5,070 nucleotides of DNA, taken from assembly GCA_900553415.1 (NCBI GenBank), contig USDH01000121.1, positions 1 through 5,070 on the forward strand, given 5' to 3'. Below the pieces are notes generated by a model that saw only the letters and a list, made by a program, of their open reading frames with translations, did not search any database and had not been told where the DNA came from. The translations under genes were made by a program, and so were the position numbers. Below are positions 1 through 5,070 of the stretch, one piece after another (the first letter of the stretch is position 1; each line of letters opens with the position of its first letter). Source of the DNA: an uncultured Collinsella sp. (GTDB lineage: Bacteria; Actinomycetota; Coriobacteriia; Coriobacteriales; Coriobacteriaceae).

Positions 1-890
1 GGCTCGAGGGGTATCGGTTTGGCAGGGCCTATTGCTCGAGTCCAGAGCGTGTGATCGGTTTTCTGGGCCGAGGCTGCACGGCGCCTGTGCGTGCCGATCT
101 GTATGGATATGCCGATTGCCTGAGTAGGGTAGTTGCCGGGTGGAATCTCGACCGCCTTTCGGTCTTGTTTGATTTGCTCGAGGCCCATGGGTGCGCTGAG
201 GTCCCGCTTTGTTTGGGCACTGCAGAGCCAGATGTCTCGCCTGACGATGGCATGTGGACAGCGCTGTATCTGTCCGGTTTTCTCACGACGGATATGACTG
301 AGGAGCCGGAGCATGGCGATCGCCTCCGTGCTTTGCGATTGCCCAATAACGAGCTTCGCCAGGCCTTGCGTCTAGTGATTATTGAGTGGTTTGAGTGCGC
401 TGCAGAAGACATTCGAGACGTCGATGCGTTTCGCGACGGGCTGTGCCATGGGAACGAGGATACCGTGAGGCGGGCGCTAAGCCGCATCTTGGGAGATGCG
501 GGAATCGGTGCGACCGACCCAGATACACCGCTGCCATATCACCTACTCTTGCAAGGACTCTGCTTTGGATTGCCGGGCTATGCCAATCCTGCTTCGAGGC
601 GAAAGTGTGGCGCGGATCGCTGGGACATCCAAGTTTTTCCCACGGGCGCCGTGTTCGACATAGCCGATACGATCGGTATGCTCGATGAACGTCCGCTGAT
701 AACGATCAACATGATGTATGACCCCGGTGTGGATGCGCTGGGCCTGGAATTGCTGGCCGTGCAGGCGCTGCTCGACATAGAGCGCGACGGCATCGACGAA
801 ATCCGTGTGCCACGCCCCGCCATTGGGCGCATGCGCTGGGGCTTTGGCTTTGACGGGCAGCGTGTGTCCGTGGTGTGCCAGCGGTTATAG
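1..890 (+). CDS. AAA-ATPase-like / PD-(D/E)XK nuclease-type protein, C-terminal part (5' partial)
   Basis: The frame is open from base 3 to the TAG at 888-890, giving 295 residues with no start inside the window. A GTG at 51 could serve as a start, but the 16 codons before it already read as family sequence (GYRFG near residues 3-7, matching the YDGYRFG-type segment that ends the AAA-ATPase-like domain), so the gene is cut by the window edge. Family landmarks follow in the expected order: LYLSGFLTT (88-96), RLPNNELR (112-119), YHLLLQGL (179-186) and DRWDI (205-209). This is the layout of AAA-ATPase-like proteins with a DUF1703 PD-(D/E)XK domain. The nuclease domain looks degenerate: where relatives have an IIIEFK-like strand, this one reads ITINMM, so the E-x-K pair is replaced by N236 and M238, while D208 is kept. 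The true role of the family is poorly known. Family assignment is fairly sure; activity is doubtful. Confidence 0.8.
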   Translation, partial: LEGYRFGRAYCSSPERVIGFLGRGCTAPVRADLYGYADCLSRVVAGWNLDRLSVLFDLLEAHGCAEVPLCLGTAEPDVSPDDGMWTALYLSGFLTTDMTEEPEHGDRLRALRLPNNELRQALRLVIIEWFECAAEDIRDVDAFRDGLCHGNEDTVRRALSRILGDAGIGATDPDTPLPYHLLLQGLCFGLPGYANPASRRKCGADRWDIQVFPTGAVFDIADTIGMLDERPLITINMMYDPGVDALGLELLAVQALLDIERDGIDEIRVPRPAIGRMRWGFGFDGQRVSVVCQRL

Positions 891-910
891 GGGATGACGA
901 AAGCCCTTTA

Positions 911-1930
911 CTACTCCGCGTCCTTCATGGGCGGCATGGGCTTCCAGTTGGGGTCCTTGACGATCTTGCGGGCGTCCTTCATGCCGCGTCGCAGCGCCGG
1001 AATACCGGTCTTAAAGCACTTGTCAACGGCGGCCAGGCGAATGAACTCCTTGCAGAAAGTCGCGGCGTTGCCCAGACGGAACAGCATGGGGTGGTAGTCG
1101 CCATAGATCTGCATGTAGCGGGCCAGATAACCGCGGTTGCGCATGATGTAGTAGCGGTTGGTGTCGCTCGTGGAGTTGAGTTGGCGCTTACCGGCGATGT
1201 CCCAGTTAGAGACAGCGCGGGCACGCTTGAGCACCACGTCGGCAACCACGGCGGCGGGGAAGTGCTGGCTGGCCACGTAGCCGTAGCAGGCATCGTCGCC
1301 GTAGATAAAGAAGCGCGCGTCGGGCAGGCCAATCTTGTCGACCACGCGGCGCGAGAACATGCCGCCCTCAAAGCACAGTTGGTTCATGGTGCGGTAGCCC
1401 TCGGGACCCAGATCCCACTTGGCGATGGGGTTGGGGATACCGAGCGAAAGGATGAGCTGGTACTGCCAAAAGAAGGCGCCGCCGTCAAAGTCCAGGCGCG
1501 AACCCTGAATGACGTCGTAACAGTCGGTCCACTTGGCCAAGCGCTCGATGCCTTCGGGGATGACGAGCACGTCGTCGTCCATCACCCAGAACCACTGGGC
1601 GCCCAGGTCGTAGGCGCATTTGGTGCCGGCGGAGAAGCCGCCCGCACCGCCGCCGTTTTCGAGCTGCGGGGCGTAGATGACACGGTCGGTGCCGCCCTGC
1701 GCGTCGGGCTGCTCGGTGTCGATGCCCCACAGGTTGGCCAGGCGCTCGTTGAATGCGGTGCACATGGCCTCGGTCTCGCGCGAATTCTCGTTATCGACAA
1801 TCACGATGCGCCAGGGCGCGGACGTGAGCTCGGTCATGGAGTCGAACAAGTTGGCCAGGAGTTCCTGGCGCTTGTACGTAACGACGACGATGGCGAGCTT
1901 ATCGATGGGAGCGGGAAGGGTTGAAGGCAT
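911..1930 (-). CDS. Family 2 glycosyltransferase, galactofuranosyl/rhamnosyltransferase-like
   Basis: This 339-residue protein is a GT-A fold glycosyltransferase, probably cytosolic and membrane-associated, moving a sugar from a nucleotide donor to a growing surface glycan. Seen in order: the first strand KLAIVVVTYKR (11-21), IVIVDNENS (42-50), the glycine-rich ENGGGAGGFSAG (91-102), the metal-binding DDD in WVMDDDV (118-120), YGDD (210-213) with a candidate catalytic Asp, and RYYIMRNR (259-266). The GGAGGF, DDD and YY-x-x-RNR combination is typical of the GlfT/RfbF-like branch, hence the guess of galactofuranose or rhamnose; the actual sugar cannot be read from sequence. The histidine that GlfT-type enzymes carry shortly after the catalytic Asp is not evident here. 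The frame extends upstream to an ATG at 2065, but the 1930 start is preferred: it has an AAAGGA SD, the glycosyltransferase fold begins 11 residues later, and the extra 45 residues look like noise and cover the likely promoter. It converges on the nuclease-like gene, 20 bases away. Confidence 0.88.
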   Translation of the reverse strand: MPSTLPAPIDKLAIVVVTYKRQELLANLFDSMTELTSAPWRIVIVDNENSRETEAMCTAFNERLANLWGIDTEQPDAQGGTDRVIYAPQLENGGGAGGFSAGTKCAYDLGAQWFWVMDDDVLVIPEGIERLAKWTDCYDVIQGSRLDFDGGAFFWQYQLILSLGIPNPIAKWDLGPEGYRTMNQLCFEGGMFSRRVVDKIGLPDARFFIYGDDACYGYVASQHFPAAVVADVVLKRARAVSNWDIAGKRQLNSTSDTNRYYIMRNRGYLARYMQIYGDYHPMLFRLGNAATFCKEFIRLAAVDKCFKTGIPALRRGMKDARKIVKDPNWKPMPPMKDAE

Positions 1931-1941
1931 GGGGCAATATA

Positions 1942-1947
1942 TCCTTT
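1942..1947 (-). promoter_or_regulatory. Ribosome binding site for the 911-1930 glycosyltransferase
   Basis: Read on the minus strand, AAAGGA lies 11 bases before the ATG at 1930. The spacing is a little long, but the site decides for this start over the upstream in-frame ATG at 2065. Confidence 0.5.
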
Positions 1948-2005
1948 CACGCGCGGCGGGCGAGCGCTGCGCGGAAGCTATCGAATACGTCCTTGGGACT
2001 GTCCT

Positions 2006-2036
2006 ATTGTAAAGGCTCAGCGCACCTTGGCGGCAA
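2006..2036 (-). promoter_or_regulatory. Possible promoter for the 911-1930 glycosyltransferase
   Basis: On the minus strand a TACAAT (-10-like, 2006-2011) follows a TTGCCG (-35-like, 2031-2036) with a 19-base spacer, which is longer than ideal. Transcription would begin near 1999 and give a leader of about 70 bases. That leader contains a GC-rich inverted pair, CGCGC at 1950-1954 and GCGCG at 1969-1973, just upstream of the ribosome binding site. The call rests on pattern only. Confidence 0.25.
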
Positions 2037-2042
2037 GCTTTG

Positions 2043-2062
2043 AATAAAACGCAGGAACCTGC
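2043..2062 (-). terminator. Weak terminator-like hairpin after the acyltransferase gene
   Basis: On the minus strand, GCAGGTTCCTGC (2051-2062) is a perfect dyad followed by GTTTTATT. The practical stem is only four pairs with a GTTC loop, so it is weak for an intrinsic terminator. Its place, about 40 bases past the acyltransferase stop and upstream of the next gene's start, fits an end of transcription. Confidence 0.3.
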
Positions 2063-2100
2063 CACGGGTGTAGCTGCTTTAGGGTCTGACGGCAGCGTGT

Positions 2101-3231
2101 CTATTGCCGCTTGGGCTTGCGAGCGATAAGGCTTCTAGCTGCGTCGATGGTGAGAAGTGCCAGGGCAAAGACGATGCTAATGACGGTACCCGTGACGATA
2201 CATATAGCTGCCGAGTTGTTTTGGCTGACCAGTATGTTTGCGAGCAACGTATTGAAGGCGGGACGCCACAAGCTACTGGTGAGCGACTGCATCACATAGA
2301 AACCGAGCGTGGCGGTCGATAAGGTGACGATGACACCTGCGGTCCGTGGATTGCCTGAGACACTGCGCCGGGTCGCCGCAAAGAGCAGAGAGGCGGCAGC
2401 GAGGGCAAACGAGATCAACGAGGTTGATTTGTAGGAGAGGGCTGCCATCGCCGTGAGGTTGCCGGTGAAGGAGAGTGCTCCTTCCAGGATGGTGGCGAGC
2501 ACCAAAACCGCTGAGAGCGACCGCGTGCCTAAGGCGCCCGCCCTGTCCGAATCTATGACATCGGTAACGTCGCGGAGCAGTCCGCCGATCAAAAACGCGA
2601 TAACGTACGTGACGGCGCTCATGAGTTTCTGGAGCCAAGAAAACTCACCGCCGCTTGTCGCACTCATGGCGGCTAAATACCCGTTAACAACAAATGTGAG
2701 GATGCCAACGGCGATGACCGTCGTCGTGTAGCTTTTCTGGGAGAGTCGACTCTTAGCCAGTCCAAACCATGGCGTCATGAAGACCGTGGCGGCATAGACC
2801 CAGATAAACTCAAGGCCCAGCGTGTACCAGTAGTGCGTGTTGAGGGTAACATCGGGAATGGGGGAGACGACCGTGGACCACGCGAGTGCCACGAGGCAAT
2901 AAAACGCAGTGGGCAAAATGACCTTGCCAAGGCGCTGCGTCGTCCGCTGTATTTGCGATGTCCACGTTGCCCCATCGCTCCAGGCGCGAGCCGCCGAGGC
3001 AATCAGGAAGTAGCCCGAGATCATAAAGAAGACCTCGTTGGCCCAGCAGCCCAACAAGTTGATAAAACCGAGCACGCCGGAATAGGGGAACATCGCAAGT
3101 GGGGCATATTCCACGGTGCCGAAACAGGTTGCCTGGAAGGACCACTGAAAGGTATGGAACACCGCGATACCGGCGACCGCGACCAAGCGCAGCGCTTCGA
3201 TGGATATGTTGCGTGCGGCTTTGGGCTGCAT
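2101..3231 (-). CDS. Membrane acyltransferase, acyltransferase 3 family (OafA/WecH-like)
   Basis: This 376-residue polytopic membrane protein fits the family of integral-membrane enzymes that transfer acetyl or other acyl groups to surface sugars. Seen: a short charged N-terminus, then ISIEALRLVAVAGIAVFHTF (9-28) with the family histidine at 26 in the first membrane helix; ANEVFFMISGYFLI (64-77), equal to the family's G-x-x-x-FF-x-x-SG-F/Y segment; HYWYTLGLEFIWVYAATVF (133-151), matching the HLWYL-type motif before a helix; then further hydrophobic stretches near 170-190, 203-220, 238-255, 270-286, 298-318 and 342-363. The end, RKPKRQ, is basic and likely cytoplasmic. Length is normal for the membrane domain alone, with no attached SGNH domain. 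An in-frame ATG at 3258 would add nine residues, but it lacks an SD and sits right after a TATAAT box, so the start at 3231 with GAAAGGA is preferred. Between glycosyltransferase genes, O-acylation of the same glycan is the likely job; substrate unknown. Confidence 0.87.
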   Translation of the reverse strand: MQPKAARNISIEALRLVAVAGIAVFHTFQWSFQATCFGTVEYAPLAMFPYSGVLGFINLLGCWANEVFFMISGYFLIASAARAWSDGATWTSQIQRTTQRLGKVILPTAFYCLVALAWSTVVSPIPDVTLNTHYWYTLGLEFIWVYAATVFMTPWFGLAKSRLSQKSYTTTVIAVGILTFVVNGYLAAMSATSGGEFSWLQKLMSAVTYVIAFLIGGLLRDVTDVIDSDRAGALGTRSLSAVLVLATILEGALSFTGNLTAMAALSYKSTSLISFALAAASLLFAATRRSVSGNPRTAGVIVTLSTATLGFYVMQSLTSSLWRPAFNTLLANILVSQNNSAAICIVTGTVISIVFALALLTIDAARSLIARKPKRQ

Positions 3232-3235
3232 GGCG

Positions 3236-3242
3236 TCCTTTC
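3236..3242 (-). promoter_or_regulatory. Ribosome binding site deciding the acyltransferase start
   Basis: GAAAGGA on the minus strand stands four bases before the ATG at 3231. The spacing is short but workable. The alternative ATG at 3258 has no purine-rich stretch before it. Confidence 0.45.
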
Positions 3243-3260
3243 GTAGGTTGAGCTCCATAG

Positions 3261-3266
3261 ATTATA
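3261..3266 (-). promoter_or_regulatory. -10 box (TATAAT) for the acyltransferase gene
   Basis: The minus strand reads a consensus TATAAT inside the AT stretch at 3261-3270, in otherwise GC-rich DNA. Transcription would start near 3254, leaving a leader of about 23 bases before the ATG at 3231. No good -35 hexamer is visible 16-18 bases upstream, so an activator or a weak promoter is possible. Confidence 0.4.
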
Positions 3267-3270
3267 TAAA
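3265..3270 (+). promoter_or_regulatory. Possible -10 box (TATAAA) for the plus-strand glycosyltransferase operon
   Basis: The same AT stretch reads TATAAA on the plus strand, about 60 bases before the TTG start at 3333. No matching -35 element was found at the usual distance. It is the only AT-rich element between the divergent genes, so it may serve both directions. Confidence 0.25.
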
Positions 3271-3321
3271 CGCCCGCTGGCGCGCTGACCCTTTGATACC
3301 ATGAAACGACAGGTATTTCCT

Positions 3322-3327
3322 AAGGAG
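3322..3327 (+). promoter_or_regulatory. Strong ribosome binding site deciding a TTG start
   Basis: AAGGAG lies five bases before the TTG at 3333. There is no ATG or GTG in this frame at a usable distance from it, and the glycosyltransferase fold begins about ten codons later, so the site fixes the unusual start codon. Confidence 0.7.
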
Positions 3328-3332
3328 CACAT

Positions 3333-4436
3333 TTGTCTACTAACGCCTCTGGCAGCCCTGTTCTGTCGCTGCTTATTCCCATTTACAATGTTCAGCGCTA
3401 CCTGCGCGAGTGTCTCGATTCCGCCCTGGCGCAGACGCTCAAGGATATTGAGATCACCTGCATTAACGACGGGTCGACCGACAACTCGCCGGCGATTATC
3501 CGCGAGTATATGGAGCGCGATGGGCGCGTCAAGATGATCGACAAGGCCAACAGCGGCTACGGCGACTCGATGAACCATGGTCTGGAGATGGCGCGGGGCA
3601 AGTACGTTGGCATCTTGGAGTCCGATGACTTTATGGCGCCCGACGCACTCGAAAAGCTTGTCTCGGCCGCCGATAGCAATAATGCCGACTTTGCTAAGGC
3701 GAACTTTGATTTCTACTGGTCTAAGCCCGAGGAACGCCGTTCGCTGCACGAGATGTTTAAGGCCAAGGACTGCGGCAAGCCGGTGCACCCAAGCGATACG
3801 ACGCAGTTCTTTAAGCAAAAGCCGTCGATTTGGTCGGCCGTGTACCGTCGCGATTTTCTTGAGCGCAACGGCATTACGTTCCTGCCGACTCCGGGAGCAT
3901 CCTTTCAGGACACGTCATTCGCCTTTAAGGTGATCGCGTGCGCCGATAAGGCTGTTTATCTGCACGATGCCGTGTTGTCGTATCGCCAGGACAACGAGAA
4001 TTCCTCGGTCAATTCTTCGGCTAAGGTCTTTTGCGTCAATACCGAGTATGCCGAGATTGAGCGTTGGATTCGAGAGGATTATGCCCGCGACCACGCAAGT
4101 GATGACGTCGCGCGCATGCTCATGTTCAATCAGCTCATTAAGTACGATTCGTACATGTGGAACTACGTGCGCCTGGCGCCTAAGTTCTATAAGGAGTTCC
4201 TGGTGCAGATGGCCAAGGAATTTCAGGCGGCCTTGGACGCGGGGGAGTTTTCGCTTGACGATCTCAAGCCGTGGAAGCGCGCGAATCTCGCTGCCATCCT
4301 CAAAGATCCTGAGGGCTGGGTTGACGAGCATCCGAGTTTTGCGACGGATGGTGCCTTGGGGCGTGCTAAGTATTACGCCTCGGTTGGAGGCCCAGGCGTG
4401 GTCGCCGCCTTCCTCATCGAATCGCTGAGGGGGTAG
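3333..4436 (+). CDS. Family 2 glycosyltransferase (GT-A), first gene of an operon
   Basis: This 367-residue protein starts with TTG behind a strong SD. Its first half is a classical family 2 domain: VLSLLIPIYNVQRYLRECLD (10-29), the nucleotide-binding CINDGSTDNS (43-52), and the metal-binding ESDD (96-99), where the usual DxD-type position reads S-D-D. SIWSAVYRRDFLERNGITF (165-183) and SFQDTSFAFK (190-199) follow; D193 is the likely catalytic base, in the place of the common E-D pair. The SYRQDNENSSVNS segment (216-228) is also typical of enzymes that build surface polysaccharides. The last 130 residues are mostly helical and charged, with no clear membrane helix. Donor and acceptor sugars cannot be told. 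It is divergent from the acyltransferase gene and is followed after six bases by a second glycosyltransferase gene in the same frame, so the two are almost surely co-transcribed. Confidence 0.92.
   Translation: MSTNASGSPVLSLLIPIYNVQRYLRECLDSALAQTLKDIEITCINDGSTDNSPAIIREYMERDGRVKMIDKANSGYGDSMNHGLEMARGKYVGILESDDFMAPDALEKLVSAADSNNADFAKANFDFYWSKPEERRSLHEMFKAKDCGKPVHPSDTTQFFKQKPSIWSAVYRRDFLERNGITFLPTPGASFQDTSFAFKVIACADKAVYLHDAVLSYRQDNENSSVNSSAKVFCVNTEYAEIERWIREDYARDHASDDVARMLMFNQLIKYDSYMWNYVRLAPKFYKEFLVQMAKEFQAALDAGEFSLDDLKPWKRANLAAILKDPEGWVDEHPSFATDGALGRAKYYASVGGPGVVAAFLIESLRG
4427..4433 (+). promoter_or_regulatory. Ribosome binding site inside the end of the upstream gene
   Basis: GAGGGGG lies within the last codons of the preceding glycosyltransferase gene, nine bases before the ATG at 4443. 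Ribosomes ending at the TAG (4434-4436) would be next to this start, which suggests translational coupling. Confidence 0.5.
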
Positions 4437-4442
4437 GTCGGC

Positions 4443-5070
4443 ATGGGAGAGACTTTGACCCCCAAAGCGACCATTGTCGTTCCCGTCTACAATTCGTCGC
4501 GCTCCATTCAGCGATGCCTCGATTCGCTGTTGGTCCAGTCTGAGCTCTCGATTCAGGTTATCTGCGTCAACGACGGTTCGACTGATGATTCGTTGAACGT
4601 GTTGCGCCAGATCGCGCAGGCCGACGATCGCGTACTGGTGATTGACCAGGAAAACGCGGGCGTTTCGTGTGCTCGAAATGCCGGTATCGATGTCGCCGAG
4701 GGCGAGACCGTCTTTTTTGTGGACGCCGACGATTACATCGATGCCCAGACGGTCGAGCGCGTGTTGTATGCCATGGAGTCTGCAGATGCCGAGGCCGCCG
4801 TTTTTGGCGGTGTCTGTGAACCTGCCGACGCTGCCCCCAAACGCGTCCAGCAACTCATGAGCCCCAAAGCTGGTATCTTCGGCGCCCGTGATCCCCAATT
4901 GCTGTTCCATTCGAATGCGCAGCCCTATGCCTGCCGTGCGGCTTTTTCGCGCGAGCTGCTTAATCGCGAAGGCATTCGCTTCGCCCCCGGTTTGGCTTTG
5001 GGCGAGGACGTCGTCTTCCAATTTGCGGCTTATGCGCTTGCCCGCAAGACCGTTGTCATGCCGGACAAGT
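4443..5070 (+). CDS. Family 2 glycosyltransferase, second gene of the operon (3' partial)
   Basis: The frame runs open from the ATG at 4443 to the window end, giving 209 residues without a stop. The N-terminal GT-A domain is clear: ATIVVPVYNSSRSIQRCLDS (9-28), VICVNDGSTDDS (39-50), NAGVSCARNAGID (71-83), the metal-binding FVDADDYID (92-100) with the DxD at 94-96, and LGEDVVFQFAAYA (186-198) with the catalytic-type E188-D189 pair. All expected motifs of an active enzyme are present. It resembles the upstream glycosyltransferase at the N-terminus (both carry the VxVPVYN/LxIPIYN strand and NDGSTD) but differs clearly after about residue 110, so it probably has its own acceptor. Start choice rests on the GAGGGGG site and the immediate run into the first fold strand. 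The C-terminal part and anything downstream are outside the window. Confidence 0.9.
   Translation, partial: MGETLTPKATIVVPVYNSSRSIQRCLDSLLVQSELSIQVICVNDGSTDDSLNVLRQIAQADDRVLVIDQENAGVSCARNAGIDVAEGETVFFVDADDYIDAQTVERVLYAMESADAEAAVFGGVCEPADAAPKRVQQLMSPKAGIFGARDPQLLFHSNAQPYACRAAFSRELLNREGIRFAPGLALGEDVVFQFAAYALARKTVVMPDK

Noticed and set aside
51..890. A complete gene beginning with GTG at 51
   Set aside because: The frame is open upstream to the window edge and the upstream residues match the family segment around GYRFG, so the gene starts outside the window.
885..910. Terminator between the two convergent genes (AGGG/CCCT pairing)
   Set aside because: The stem is only four pairs with a loop of about ten bases and just three T residues follow, which is too weak to call.
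875..1924. A 349-codon open frame on the plus strand opposite the minus-strand glycosyltransferase gene
   Set aside because: It is fully antisense to a gene with clear family motifs, its translation is rich in V, G, A and H with no recognisable motif, and such long shadow frames are expected from strong third-position GC bias.
1931..2065. N-terminal extension of the minus-strand glycosyltransferase to an ATG at 2065
   Set aside because: The extra 45 residues show no fold or signal features, cover the possible promoter, and the ATG at 1930 has an SD close to the start of the conserved domain.
3021..3818. A 265-codon minus-strand frame over the divergent region and parts of two genes
   Set aside because: It crosses the promoter region and overlaps the acyltransferase gene in another frame and the glycosyltransferase gene in antisense; no motif is visible.
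3915..5021. A 368-codon open frame on the minus strand across the two plus-strand glycosyltransferase genes
   Set aside because: It lies opposite two genes with complete glycosyltransferase motifs and spans their junction; its translation shows no family features.

Overview
The window looks like chromosomal DNA of a moderately high-GC Gram-positive gut bacterium. Codon use favours G or C in third positions, one gene starts with TTG, the Shine-Dalgarno (SD) sequences are of the AAAGGA/AAGGAG type, and the gene types fit a gut actinobacterium such as Collinsella or another coriobacterium. The taxon is inferred from general appearance, not from a marker gene.

Layout. Positions 1-890 (+) hold the 3' part of a gene for an AAA-ATPase-like protein with a C-terminal PD-(D/E)XK nuclease-type domain (DUF1703 kind); its start lies outside the window. 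It converges, with only 20 bases between stop codons, on a family 2 glycosyltransferase gene on the minus strand (911-1930) that resembles the galactofuranosyl/rhamnosyltransferase branch. A 170-base gap (1931-2100) holds a weak terminator-like hairpin for the next gene and a possible promoter and GC-rich leader for the glycosyltransferase. A membrane acyltransferase gene (acyltransferase 3 family, 2101-3231) follows, also on the minus strand. A short AT-containing divergent region (about 3232-3332) separates it from a plus-strand operon. That operon has a family 2 glycosyltransferase gene with a TTG start (3333-4436) and, six bases after its stop, a second one (4443 onward) that runs off the window end.

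Biology. Three glycosyltransferases and one polytopic acyltransferase together suggest part of a locus for a cell-surface glycan (capsule, wall polysaccharide or glycolipid). The transferases would add sugars on the cytoplasmic side, and the acyltransferase would O-acylate the glycan or its lipid-linked precursor at the membrane. The genes form at least three transcription units, so this is a gene neighbourhood rather than one operon. The nuclease-like gene at the left edge belongs to a family often seen in many copies in gut bacteria and has no evident link to glycan synthesis.

I saw no tRNA, rRNA, CRISPR array, insertion sequence or clear novel system. The points most worth a second look are the apparent loss of the nuclease E-x-K motif in the first protein and the divergent control region.
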